Shown piece by piece: positions 19,407-27,388 of a stretch of 34,727 bases of DNA (positions are counted from its first letter, which is position 1; every line of letters starts with the position of its first letter). The position numbers and the translations under genes are program-made. The DNA is taken from assembly GCA_018058685.1 (NCBI GenBank), contig JAGOZL010000012.1:1-34727 (forward strand). Direction: 5' to 3'. The notes under the pieces were generated by a model that was given only the letters and a program-made list of their open reading frames with translations, had not been told where the DNA came from and ran no database searches. Source of the DNA: Sulfurospirillum sp. (lineage in GTDB: Bacteria; Campylobacterota; Campylobacteria; Campylobacterales; Sulfurospirillaceae).

Positions 19407-20609
19407 TTATTTATCCAGTTGGTACGCACTGTGCAATGCACGAACAGCTAATTCACCATACTTTGCATGAATAACCATAGAGATTTTGATTTCACTCGTA
19501 CTGATCATCTCGATGTTAATGCCCTCTTTTGCCATCGTATCAAATGCTTTACACGCTACACCGCTGTGTGATTTCATTCCTACACCCACAACAGAGACTT
19601 TGACGATTTCACTGTCGTATTCCATAACATTACTGGCTTTAAGCTCATTCATCGCTTTTTTAGTCATCTCTAATTCATTTTGAGGAACGGTAAAACCCAG
19701 ATTGGTTGTACCATCGTGCCCTACATTTTGAATAATCATATCAACATTCACATTGCTATCCGCCAACTTTTGAAAAATCTCAGCGGCGATACCTGGCTTA
19801 TCCGTCACGCCCCTGAGTGTAACTCTGGCTTGGTTTTTATCAAGAGCGATTCCGCTTACTAATGGTTGTTCCATAATATTATCTTCCTTTGTAATAAGTG
19901 TACCTTCATTGTTGTTAAAACTACTGCGTGTAACAAGATTGACGTTGAGTTTTTTAGCCATTTCAACAGAGCGACTTTGAAGCACTTTCGCACCTAAACT
20001 TGCAAGCTCCAACATCTCATCATAACTGATTTTTTCAAGTTTTTTTGCTTTTGGCTCAATACGAGGATCGGTGGTATACACACCATCTACGTCGGTGTAA
20101 ATTTCACATAAATCTGCTTTTAAAGCGCCCGCAACCGCAACGGCAGAGAGATCACTTCCACCTCGTCCTAATGTTGAAACTTCACCACTTTCAGTCACAC
20201 CTTGAAAGCCAGCCACAACAATAATTTTTCCACATTTGAGCTCTTCTTCCATCCCTGATGTATCAATATGCTCAATACGCGCTTTGGTATGCACGCTATC
20301 AGTCACAATACCCGCACGTCGTCCGCTCATCGAAACCGCAGGATATCCTTTCGCCTCTAATGCAATGGCCAAAAGAGCGCTAGTAACTCGCTCACCTGAG
20401 CTTAACAACATATCGACTTCACGTTGATTGGGGGTGTCGCTAAAATAAGCTGCGTACTCTAAGAGTTTATTGGTCTCACCACTCATCGCTGAAACAACTA
20501 CTACAAGGTCATGCCCTGCTTTTTTATTTTCTATAACACGATTGGCAACAGCATCAATGCGTTCTGTGTTACCAACACTCGTACCTCCGTACTTTTGAAC
20601 AATTAGCAT
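19407..20609 (-). CDS. lysC: LysC, aspartate kinase
   Basis: A 400-residue aspartokinase. The kinase domain opens with VQKYGGTSVGNTERI and includes VVVVSAMSGETN, FQGVTESGEVSTLGRGGSD and the TDVDGVYTTDPRI loop. Two ACT domains in the last 140 residues (VTLRGVTDKPGIAAEIF and VSVVGVGMKSHSGVACK) bind lysine and/or threonine for feedback control. It makes aspartyl phosphate, the first step toward lysine, diaminopimelate, threonine and methionine. It overlaps rppH by one base. Confidence 0.97.
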   Translation of the reverse strand: MLIVQKYGGTSVGNTERIDAVANRVIENKKAGHDLVVVVSAMSGETNKLLEYAAYFSDTPNQREVDMLLSSGERVTSALLAIALEAKGYPAVSMSGRRAGIVTDSVHTKARIEHIDTSGMEEELKCGKIIVVAGFQGVTESGEVSTLGRGGSDLSAVAVAGALKADLCEIYTDVDGVYTTDPRIEPKAKKLEKISYDEMLELASLGAKVLQSRSVEMAKKLNVNLVTRSSFNNNEGTLITKEDNIMEQPLVSGIALDKNQARVTLRGVTDKPGIAAEIFQKLADSNVNVDMIIQNVGHDGTTNLGFTVPQNELEMTKKAMNELKASNVMEYDSEIVKVSVVGVGMKSHSGVACKAFDTMAKEGINIEMISTSEIKISMVIHAKYGELAVRALHSAYQLDK

Positions 20610-21088
20610 TATAAATACCCTTCTTTTTTAAAATAATCCAACACTTGCTTATATACAGGACGCTTAAAATACGTAATAAAATCAAACACTTCATCCAATG
20701 AAACAAATTTATAATCACAAAACTCTGGCTCTTTTGTTTCAAGATTAATCGCAGCGTCTTGTTTCAGACGCACTAAAAAATATTTTTGACTTTGACCGTC
20801 AAAAGGATACATTTTTTGCGCTATTTTTTGAGGAAAATCATACTCTAGCCACTGCGGATATTCAGCAATAATCTCAACATCGCGTGTACCTATTTCTTCT
20901 TCCAACTCACGAAAAAGCGCCTCTCTTGGATTTTCTCCACTATCAATGCCCCCTTGTGGAAATTGCCACGCACCGTCAATATCACTACGGCTGGCAATAA
21001 AAAGCTCACATTTCAAAGGATATTTAGCAGACAAAACCACAGCAGCAACATTGGGTCTGTAGCGTTTTGGAGCTTCCATGATGGGCAT
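20609..21088 (-). CDS. rppH: RppH/NudH-type Nudix hydrolase (RNA pyrophosphohydrolase)
   Basis: A 159-residue Nudix protein with RPNVAAVVLSA near the N-terminus, GAWQFPQGGIDSGENPREAL and the full Nudix box ending RELEEEIG. RppH removes pyrophosphate from 5'-triphosphate RNA and so starts mRNA decay. This family also hydrolyses dinucleoside polyphosphates. The first ATG (21088) sits only 2 bp after an AGAGG motif, while the ATG at 21079 has a spacing of 11 bp; both are possible, and the second is 156 residues. It is the first gene of the ten-gene minus-strand block. Confidence 0.92.
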   Translation of the reverse strand: MPIMEAPKRYRPNVAAVVLSAKYPLKCELFIASRSDIDGAWQFPQGGIDSGENPREALFRELEEEIGTRDVEIIAEYPQWLEYDFPQKIAQKMYPFDGQSQKYFLVRLKQDAAINLETKEPEFCDYKFVSLDEVFDFITYFKRPVYKQVLDYFKKEGYL

Positions 21089-21102
21089 TACCTCTATTTT
21101 TT

Positions 21103-21116
21103 GTTACAATGGTAAC
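21103..21116. promoter_or_regulatory. Symmetric element in the rppH-hemW divergent gap
   Basis: GTTAC-AATG-GTAAC is a perfect 5-bp dyad in a 60-bp divergent gap. It overlaps TACAAT (21105-21110), a -10 candidate for hemW. A regulator site is possible; the evidence is symmetry and position only. Confidence 0.35.
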
Positions 21117-21148
21117 GAAAAAGTGATTAAACTTCGATAAGGATAAGC

Positions 21149-22204
21149 GTGCTCGTCTATTTACATATTCCATTTTGTGACAGCAAATGTCCTTACTGTG
21201 CCTTTAATTCATACGACAATAAAAGTGCTTTAAAAAAAGAGTACATGAAGGCACTTTTGATACAGCTAAACCATGAGTTAGAGCGTTTTGAAGCAAAAAA
21301 AGAGAGTATTGATTCGATTTTTATTGGAGGTGGGACACCTTCAACCATTACCCCTTTGTTGTTTGAGCCTCTTTTCCAATCTTTAAGCCCTTATCTAAAA
21401 GCAAGTACAGAAATCACTTCTGAAGCCAATCCTCACTCTGCCACACACGATTGGCTCAAAGGGATGAAAGCGTTGGGAGTCAATCGTATCAGCTTTGGTG
21501 TACAAAGTTTTGATGAGGCAAAACTTCGATTTCTTGGTCGAAATCACACACCTTCCATCGCTCGCAAAGCCATTGAAACAGCTTCTTCGTTAGGCATACA
21601 CCATCTCTCGCTTGATTTGATGTATGGAACAGCAATGGATTCTTTGACACTGCTTGAAAATGATTTATCCATCGCACGTTCTTTGCCGATTAATCACCTC
21701 AGTGCTTATGCCCTTACCCTTGAGGAAGATACACCATTTTTTCAGCGCTCAAATCTTACCAACACTTCAGAAGATCTCGCAAAAACGTTTGTAAACTCCA
21801 TCGTCAATGCAGGCTTTCCTCAGTATGAAATTTCAAATTTTGGTACCTATGAAAGTGTCCACAATAAAGGCTACTGGGCACAAAAAGATTATATGGGTGT
21901 GGGAAGTGGCGCGGTTGGATTTTTAAAAAACAGTCGTTTTTATCCGCATCAAAATGTTGAAGCATACACAAACGACTCTTTGTTTCATGAAGTCGAGTTG
22001 CTTCAAAGTTCTGATTTACATGTAGAAAAAATTTTTTTAGGACTTCGTAGTAATATTGGTATAGAAAAAGAGGCATTTAGCCCAAAAGAACAAGAGAAAA
22101 TTGCTCTTTTACTGCAAGAAAACAAACTTACATGTAAAGAAAATCGCGTCTATAACACAGACTACTTTTTAAGCGATGAAATCGCTTTATTTATTACTGA
22201 CTAG
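21149..22204 (+). CDS. hemW: HemW-type radical SAM protein
   Basis: A 351-residue radical SAM protein. The cluster motif is Cys10, Cys14, Cys17 in PFCDSKCPYCAF; Phe after the third Ala-flanked cysteine and the lack of a fourth Cys (as in true HemN) argue for HemW, a heme-trafficking protein often misannotated as coproporphyrinogen oxidase. Other motifs are FIGGGTPSTI and EANPHS. The start is GTG at 21149 with AAGGAT 5 bp upstream. The C-terminal domain carries two palindrome copies, encoding LHVE (290-293) and LTCK (327-330). It converges on the antiporter gene with an 11-bp overlap. Confidence 0.9.
   Translation: MLVYLHIPFCDSKCPYCAFNSYDNKSALKKEYMKALLIQLNHELERFEAKKESIDSIFIGGGTPSTITPLLFEPLFQSLSPYLKASTEITSEANPHSATHDWLKGMKALGVNRISFGVQSFDEAKLRFLGRNHTPSIARKAIETASSLGIHHLSLDLMYGTAMDSLTLLENDLSIARSLPINHLSAYALTLEEDTPFFQRSNLTNTSEDLAKTFVNSIVNAGFPQYEISNFGTYESVHNKGYWAQKDYMGVGSGAVGFLKNSRFYPHQNVEAYTNDSLFHEVELLQSSDLHVEKIFLGLRSNIGIEKEAFSPKEQEKIALLLQENKLTCKENRVYNTDYFLSDEIALFITD
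22015..22026. repeat. Palindrome copy, one mismatch
   Basis: TTTACATGTAGA in hemW, read as LHVE. Confidence 0.7.
22127..22138. repeat. Palindrome copy, one mismatch
   Basis: CTTACATGTAAA in hemW, read as LTCK, in the short C-terminal region. Confidence 0.75.
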
Positions 22205-23801
22205 GCTCATCAAAAGCAACTTTCAACAGTGCTTTTGCCGCTTCTCGTCCTTCGTTGATGATATGATTTACATGTAAACTTTTCAATAATTTTTTTTCAT
22301 CGTAATCACTGGCTTTTGCAACGATTTTTATCTTTTTATCAAATGATTTTAAAATCTCACACAACAAAATGAGTTTTTTTTCATTATTTATGGCGATAAT
22401 GACCGCTTTTGCCTCTTCCACAAATGCTTTTTGCAAAATACTCTTCTCTGCCGCATTTCCAAAATAGACGGGCTCTCCTCTGCTTTGTCCTAATTTTACA
22501 AGGTTGATATCATGCTCTAAAACAATAAAATTGACATTCATTTTTTTCAAACGATAAACAATTTCTTGCCCCAGTTTTCCATACCCACAGACAATAATAT
22601 GGTCTTTAATTCCTGATGAGTGGATTCTAAAATCGCCACTTGTAGGCTCTTTGGTCACCAAATCCACGATGCGCTTCATATTTTTCAAAATAAAAGGGGT
22701 CAACACCATAGAGAGCACAACAGTGACAATTAAAATTTGTGCACTGCTAGGATCAATCAAAGATGAAGAACTCGCCAGTGCTAAAACTGCCAGTGAAAAC
22801 TCACCCCCTTGCGCTAAAGCAAGTGCCGCTTTTAAAGAGACACGCGCACCCAAATTCCACACCAAAATAGCAAAGACCACAAAAATTTTAAGACCCATCA
22901 ATGCAATTAAAAGTAAAAAAATCGAAAGTGCATGTTGTGTGATGAGTGTTACATCGATTTGCATCCCCACGGTGATGAAAAAAAGTCCTAGTAAAATATC
23001 TCGAAATGGCACCAAGTCTGCTTCGATTTGATGTTTGTACTGTGTCTCTGCCATCATCATACCCGCTAAAAACGCTCCTAACGAATAGGAAAAACCTAAG
23101 GTATGCGCTAAAAATGAAGCGCCTATAACAAGCATCAAAACCGCTGCAATGAAAATTTCTTCCGTATCTGCCCAAACAACTAATGATAAAAATCGTCCCA
23201 GCAAATACTTTCCAATCAAATACATCAAACTCAGAATAATCACTACACTAATAGCCGTCTCTAAGAGCAATTCCGAGAGTGAGCTATTTTGGTTGGAGAA
23301 GATATTTATCATCAATAAAATAGGAATAACCGCAATGTCTTGAAAAAGTAAGATACCTAAAACTTTTCGCCCATGAACCGTATGAATGGTTCCTTTATCA
23401 TTGAGAATTTTTAAGACAATTGCTGTAGAAGAAAGAGCAAGTGCATAGCCGATTATGATGGCACTTTTTTGCTCCATACCAAAAAGATACTCTGCACTTA
23501 AAGAGATAATGCCACCGGCCAAAGCAACCTGTAAAAAGCCATTAACAAACACATCTTTTTTCATACTTAAAAGATGTTTGAGTGAAAACTCTAAGCCAAT
23601 CGTAAACATCAAAAAGACAATACCAAATTCAGCAATATGGGTTAACGAATCATTGTTTTGCCCAAGATTGTACAAAGAAGCAATTGCAAAGCCTGTAAAA
23701 ATATACCCTATAATCGTGGGAATATTAAACCGCTTTAAGATAATATTGAGTATTGTCGCAATCGCTGTTGCACTTAAAATAATCATGAGCAAATTATCCA
23801 C
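22194..23801 (-). CDS. Kef-type monovalent cation:proton antiporter (CPA2) with RCK domain
   Basis: A 535-residue membrane protein. Residues 1-375 form about a dozen transmembrane helices with the CPA2 features FNIPTIIGYIFTGF, LMFTIGLEFSLKHLL and ALALSSTAIVLKIL. An RCK/TrkA-N domain follows (about 390-535) with the nucleotide-binding GYGKLGQEIV. Such proteins export potassium in exchange for protons under control of NAD(H) or a bound ligand; a glutathione-binding site cannot be judged here. An exact palindrome encodes LHVN (from residue 509) near the end. It follows hspR by 2 bp, an order also known in Campylobacter. Confidence 0.92.
   Translation of the reverse strand: MDNLLMIILSATAIATILNIILKRFNIPTIIGYIFTGFAIASLYNLGQNNDSLTHIAEFGIVFLMFTIGLEFSLKHLLSMKKDVFVNGFLQVALAGGIISLSAEYLFGMEQKSAIIIGYALALSSTAIVLKILNDKGTIHTVHGRKVLGILLFQDIAVIPILLMINIFSNQNSSLSELLLETAISVVIILSLMYLIGKYLLGRFLSLVVWADTEEIFIAAVLMLVIGASFLAHTLGFSYSLGAFLAGMMMAETQYKHQIEADLVPFRDILLGLFFITVGMQIDVTLITQHALSIFLLLIALMGLKIFVVFAILVWNLGARVSLKAALALAQGGEFSLAVLALASSSSLIDPSSAQILIVTVVLSMVLTPFILKNMKRIVDLVTKEPTSGDFRIHSSGIKDHIIVCGYGKLGQEIVYRLKKMNVNFIVLEHDINLVKLGQSRGEPVYFGNAAEKSILQKAFVEEAKAVIIAINNEKKLILLCEILKSFDKKIKIVAKASDYDEKKLLKSLHVNHIINEGREAAKALLKVAFDEPSQ
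22267..22278. repeat. TTTACATGTAAA palindrome, exact
   Basis: In the RCK part of the antiporter gene, read as LHVN (residue 509 onward). Third copy within 265 bp. Confidence 0.9.
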
Positions 23802-23803
23802 GT

Positions 23804-24178
23804 CTACTCTCCAAACAGTATAATTTCGTAGCTATTTTTATGTTTTACCAGAGGATTTTTTGTCTGTGTATTTTTCTTAGAGAGACCACTCACTTCCAAA
23901 CGCAATGTCTCAATCACGTCTTCGTACTCATCGATTTTATCTTTGAGCTGCATGATGATATCCACACCTGCTAGATTGACACCCAAATCACGCGTAAGTC
24001 TTTGTATCATCTTAATTTTATCAATATCTCTTTGTGAGTAAAGGCGCATCTTTCCATCCGTACGAGAAGGTCTAACCAGCCCTTCTCTTTCATACTGGCG
24101 TAATGTTTGCGGATGAATGGTTAATACTTTAGCAACAACACTGATTAAATAAACCGGTTCTTCATAGCCATGATGCAT
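23804..24178 (-). CDS. hspR: HspR, MerR-family heat-shock repressor
   Basis: A 124-residue MerR-type protein. The winged helix-turn-helix is clear: YLISVVAKVLTIHPQTLRQY, then EREGLVRPSRTDGKMRLYSQ, RDIDKIKMIQRLTRDLGVNL. A coiled-coil dimerisation helix (about 80-105) follows. HspR represses chaperone genes at HAIR elements and in this phylum acts together with HrcA. It lies 13 bp behind cbpA, as in Helicobacter and Campylobacter. HAIR-like sites precede both cbpA and hrcA in this window, so autoregulation and control of the dnaK operon are expected. Confidence 0.93.
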   Translation of the reverse strand: MHHGYEEPVYLISVVAKVLTIHPQTLRQYEREGLVRPSRTDGKMRLYSQRDIDKIKMIQRLTRDLGVNLAGVDIIMQLKDKIDEYEDVIETLRLEVSGLSKKNTQTKNPLVKHKNSYEIILFGE

Positions 24179-24191
24179 CTTTTACTCCTTC

Positions 24192-25076
24192 TTATACAGG
24201 TAATTTAGCTTCCATAAGCGCTTTAAGCTCTTTATCTAAAGACTCTAGCGATGGAAGAATAATGTTGGCAACTAAATACAAATCACCCTTAACTTGAGTT
24301 TTACGATTGAGTGCGCCATACTCTTTGACTCTAAATTTTTGACCATTTTTCGTATCTTCTTTGACTTTTAGCGTAATCTCTTTATAGAGTGTATCGACGA
24401 TGACTTTTCCACCAAAAAGTGCTGTTTTCAAAGGAATATCAATGGTCTTAACCAAATCATCCCCTTCTCTGGTATACTCAGGACTTGGTGCAACATCCAC
24501 GTTTAAAATCAAATCCCCCTTACGACCTTGATACGATTTGCCTTTGTCTTTGACACGCATTTTTTCGCCACTTTTAATACCCGCAGGGATTTTCACATCA
24601 AAACTCTCTCCACTAAAAGAGAGTGCGTGTTTTCCACCTAATATTGAGACATTAAAAGGAATGGTAATTTTGGCACTGATATCAAGATCAGGTTCACTAA
24701 AGCCACCAAATCCGCTACTGCTAAATCCTCCAAAACCTCCACGTGAACTTTGTCCTCCAAAACCACCAAATCCGCCACCACCGCCAAAGATACTGCGTAA
24801 GATATCATCTAAATTAGCGCCGCCTTGGGAGTGAGCAAAATCATGGAAGTTTTGACCACCGAACATATTATCGCCATATTGGTCATACTGACGGCGCTTT
24901 TGCTCATCGCTCAAAATTTCATAAGCCGCGTTAATCTCTTTAAATTTTTCCTCAGCACCAGCATCTTTGTTGACATCTGGATGGTACTTTCGAGCTAAAC
25001 GTCTATAAGCCTTTTTGATTTCATCGGCACTAGCATCTTGCGAAACATCGAGTGTATCGTACAAACTCTTGCTCAT
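24192..25076 (-). CDS. cbpA: CbpA-like DnaJ co-chaperone
   Basis: A 294-residue J protein. The J domain (1-70) has [15 protein letters not shown] with the HPD triad. A Gly/Phe-rich segment follows (about 85-130, several GGFGGF units), then two C-terminal beta domains. The zinc-finger domain of DnaJ is absent, so this is a type II CbpA-like protein. It stimulates DnaK ATPase and delivers clients. It leads the cbpA-hspR-antiporter operon, has AAGG before its ATG, and is preceded by a promoter with an HAIR-like operator and one palindrome copy in the 5' leader. Confidence 0.94.
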   Translation of the reverse strand: MSKSLYDTLDVSQDASADEIKKAYRRLARKYHPDVNKDAGAEEKFKEINAAYEILSDEQKRRQYDQYGDNMFGGQNFHDFAHSQGGANLDDILRSIFGGGGGFGGFGGQSSRGGFGGFSSSGFGGFSEPDLDISAKITIPFNVSILGGKHALSFSGESFDVKIPAGIKSGEKMRVKDKGKSYQGRKGDLILNVDVAPSPEYTREGDDLVKTIDIPLKTALFGGKVIVDTLYKEITLKVKEDTKNGQKFRVKEYGALNRKTQVKGDLYLVANIILPSLESLDKELKALMEAKLPV

Positions 25077-25085
25077 AATTCTAAC

Positions 25086-25097
25086 CTTACATGTAAA
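25086..25097. repeat. Palindrome copy, one mismatch, in the cbpA leader
   Basis: CTTACATGTAAA lies 10 bp before the cbpA ATG, between the promoter and the start codon; its AAGG edge overlaps the likely ribosome site. One of four intergenic copies. Confidence 0.7.
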
Positions 25098-25109
25098 ATA
25101 TTTATAGTG

Positions 25110-25139
25110 ATTATACCATAAAAGTTTAGTCTATAGCAA
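25110..25139 (-). promoter_or_regulatory. Promoter of cbpA-hspR
   Basis: TTGCTA (25139-25134) and TATAAT (25115-25110) with an 18-bp spacer on the minus strand, predicting a leader of about 27 bases. Confidence 0.6.
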
Positions 25140-25144
25140 TCAAC
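25124..25144. promoter_or_regulatory. HAIR-like operator (HspR site) upstream of cbpA
   Basis: Minus strand GTTGATT-N7-ACTAAAC, 5/7 matches in each arm to CTTGAGT-N7-ACTCAAG with correct spacing. It overlaps the -35 box, as the element at hrcA does. Autoregulation by HspR is the known pattern for this operon in Helicobacter. Confidence 0.5.
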
Positions 25145-25160
25145 TTACCTCACAAAAAAC

Positions 25161-25182
25161 TTAATATTTACTTTATATTTAC
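25161..25182 (+). promoter_or_regulatory. 11-bp tandem direct repeat upstream of degQ
   Basis: TTAATATTTAC and TTTATATTTAC are adjacent, 10/11 identical, and end 10 bp before the degQ -10 box TATAAT (25193-25198). An 11-bp tandem period at the -35 region is the typical layout of sites for OmpR-family regulators, and such a regulator is encoded just behind degQ. Confidence 0.5.
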
Positions 25183-25192
25183 CTCTTCTTTC

Positions 25193-25198
25193 TATAAT
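25193..25198 (+). promoter_or_regulatory. -10 box of degQ
   Basis: TATAAT, 33 bp upstream of the degQ ATG; AGGAG precedes the start. Confidence 0.55.
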
Positions 25199-25231
25199 TA
25201 CATTTATAAATCGAAGTTACAGGAGCAAACC

Positions 25232-26644
25232 ATGCAAAAGATATTTTTTATCTCTCTCGCAACCGCTATTTCACTTTTTGGTGCTTCCATTGAAATAGTA
25301 CAAATGCCTAAAAATGCGCCGCGTGTTGATGCAACACCGAGTAATGTCATCCTTTCATACAACAGTTCCATCAAAGACGCTAAAAAAAGTGTGGTCAACA
25401 TCTCGACAACTAAAAAAATGAAACAAAATGACCAACTCAATGAGCTCATGCAAAATCCATTCTTTAGAGATTTTTTTGGCGGACGTTTACCTGAACTTAA
25501 ACAACAAGAGCGAAAATCTCACTCCTTAGGCTCAGGTGTTATTATCTCAAGCGATGGATACATCGTCACAAACCATCACGTTGTCGAAGGAGCTGATGAG
25601 ATTCTTATCACCCTTGCCAATGATGAAAAAGAGTACAAAGCAAAAATCATCGGAGAAGACCCAAAGACAGATTTAGCGGTCATTAAAATTGATGCTAAAG
25701 ATTTACATGTAGCTTCATTTGGCGACTCATCTTCGCTTCAAGAAGGCGATGTCGTTTTTGCGATTGGAAATCCTTTTGGTATGGGAGGAACGGTCACGCA
25801 AGGCATCATTTCAGCACTTAACAAAAACAATGTAGGATTAAACCAATACGAAAACTTCATCCAAACCGACGCTTCTATCAATCCTGGTAATTCAGGTGGT
25901 GCGTTGGTTGATAGCCGTGGAGCACTCATTGGTATTAACAGTGCGATTCTCTCGCGCAGTGGTGGAAATCACGGGATTGGCTTTGCCATACCTTCCAATA
26001 TGGTGCATAAAATCATCACTTCTTTGATTGAAACTGGCAAAATCGAGCGTGGTTTCATGGGTGTTTCTATCTCTGATTTAACCAATGATTTAAAAGAGTT
26101 GTATGAAAACAAACACGGCGCACTCATCTTGATGATAGAAAAAGACTCTCCTGCGGAAAAAGGTGGCTTACAAGTTTCTGATTTGATTCTTGAAGTCGAT
26201 GGCGTTAAGATTAAAAATTCCAATGAACTTAAAAACACCATTGCGGGTATTTCTCCTGATAAAACAGTGAGTATCACCTACGAGCGTGATAAAAAAATCA
26301 AGACCACCAAAGTCAAACTGGTCAAAATGGATGGTGAAAAATCTGTTGGAGGGAAAAATGAGTCCAATCCTATAGAAGGACTTGTGTTGATGGAACTCAA
26401 CGATAAAACAAAATACCAACTTCAACTACCACGTGATTTAGAAGGTGTGCTTGTCTCAGAAGTCAAAGATGGTTCAAAAGCAGAGAGTATGGGCTTTAAG
26501 GAAGGTGATATTATTGTACAAATTGAACAAAAACGTATCACATCGCTTAAAGACTTAACTGCTGCTCTTAATGAATACAAAAAAACTAAAAAACGTGTCA
26601 TTATCAACCGCCAAAACTTTAGAGCTATTCTTGTTATGCCTTAA
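25232..26644 (+). CDS. degQ: DegQ/HtrA periplasmic serine protease
   Basis: A 470-residue HtrA protease. A signal peptide occupies residues 1-19. The trypsin-like domain carries the triad His116 (TNHHVV), Asp147 (KTDLAV) and Ser221 (NPGNSGGAL). Two PDZ domains follow (about 265-350 and 375-465). It degrades or chaperones misfolded envelope proteins; the Campylobacter and Helicobacter relatives are also secreted and cleave host junction proteins. Residues 158-160 (LHV) come from a diverged palindrome. It is divergent from cbpA, with which it shares a 155-bp regulatory gap. A hairpin lies after its stop. Confidence 0.95.
   Translation: MQKIFFISLATAISLFGASIEIVQMPKNAPRVDATPSNVILSYNSSIKDAKKSVVNISTTKKMKQNDQLNELMQNPFFRDFFGGRLPELKQQERKSHSLGSGVIISSDGYIVTNHHVVEGADEILITLANDEKEYKAKIIGEDPKTDLAVIKIDAKDLHVASFGDSSSLQEGDVVFAIGNPFGMGGTVTQGIISALNKNNVGLNQYENFIQTDASINPGNSGGALVDSRGALIGINSAILSRSGGNHGIGFAIPSNMVHKIITSLIETGKIERGFMGVSISDLTNDLKELYENKHGALILMIEKDSPAEKGGLQVSDLILEVDGVKIKNSNELKNTIAGISPDKTVSITYERDKKIKTTKVKLVKMDGEKSVGGKNESNPIEGLVLMELNDKTKYQLQLPRDLEGVLVSEVKDGSKAESMGFKEGDIIVQIEQKRITSLKDLTAALNEYKKTKKRVIINRQNFRAILVMP
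25702..25713. repeat. Palindrome copy, two mismatches
   Basis: TTTACATGTAGC in degQ, read as LHVA. Confidence 0.55.
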
Positions 26645-26648
26645 TACA

Positions 26649-26670
26649 TAAGGAGGTTTTTGCCTCCTTA
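26649..26670 (+). terminator. Hairpin after degQ
   Basis: TAAGGAGG and CCTCCTTA form an 8-bp stem with a 6-base loop just behind the degQ stop. There is no T-run downstream, and TATAAT (26674-26679) follows at once and may start the regulator operon, so termination may be partial. Confidence 0.55.
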
Positions 26671-26707
26671 ATGTATAATAATCTCACTCTAACTAAAAAG
26701 GTCGTTG

Positions 26708-27388
26708 ATGACACGTGTTTTAATGATTGAAGATGATTTGGAACTGGCTGAAATTTTGATGGAGTATCTGGAACAATTTGATATTACTATCACCATCGCA
26801 GAAGAACCTTATATCGGACTTTCAACATTGGATACGGAGTCATTTGACCTTGTTATCTTGGACTTAACATTACCAGGACTTGATGGGCTGGAGGTTTGTA
26901 AAGAGATTCGTAAACGTCATACACTTCCTATCATTATCTCCTCGGCTAGAACAGATATCACCGATAAAGTGACAGCCTTAGAAAACGGTGCGGATGATTA
27001 TCTACCAAAGCCTTATAATCCAAGGGAACTTCAAGCACGAATTATGAGTCTGCTAAGACGTCAAAAAGGATTTATTCCTACGACACAAAGTGTTCAAAAA
27101 GCCAAAGATTTGATTCTCAATGAAGAGCAAATGCTCATCACACTCTTTACAAAAGAATTGCACTTAACGCCTGCAGAGTATGGGATTTTAGCCTATCTTA
27201 TGAAAAAAGAAGGCGGTGTGGTGTCGCGTGAAGAGCTTATTTATAATATTGAAGCCATCAGTGAAGAAACAAGCAATAAAAGCATTGATGTTATCATCGG
27301 GCGTATTCGCCATAAACTGGGTGAAAATCCAAAAGAGCCAACCTATATTCATGCGGTTAGAGGTGTAGGCTATAAGTTTCTTCAATGA
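26708..27388 (+). CDS. OmpR-family response regulator (ArsR/RacR-like)
   Basis: A 226-residue response regulator. The receiver domain has the acidic pair Asp9/Asp10, phosphoacceptor Asp52 (VILDLTLPGLDGLEVC) and Lys101 (LPKPYNP). The winged-helix output domain ends VRGVGYKFLQ. It resembles the acid-responsive ArsR of Helicobacter and RacR of Campylobacter (wording of MIEDDLELAEIL and IIISSARTD). I choose ATG 26708, with AAGG at a spacing of 6, over the in-frame TTG 3 bp earlier. The kinase gene overlaps its end by 4 bp. The neighbouring degQ has a candidate binding site. Confidence 0.93.
   Translation: MTRVLMIEDDLELAEILMEYLEQFDITITIAEEPYIGLSTLDTESFDLVILDLTLPGLDGLEVCKEIRKRHTLPIIISSARTDITDKVTALENGADDYLPKPYNPRELQARIMSLLRRQKGFIPTTQSVQKAKDLILNEEQMLITLFTKELHLTPAEYGILAYLMKKEGGVVSREELIYNIEAISEETSNKSIDVIIGRIRHKLGENPKEPTYIHAVRGVGYKFLQ

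Noticed and set aside
24700..24800. Short tandem repeats resembling a minisatellite
   Set aside because: They encode the Gly/Phe-rich linker of CbpA, normal for J proteins.
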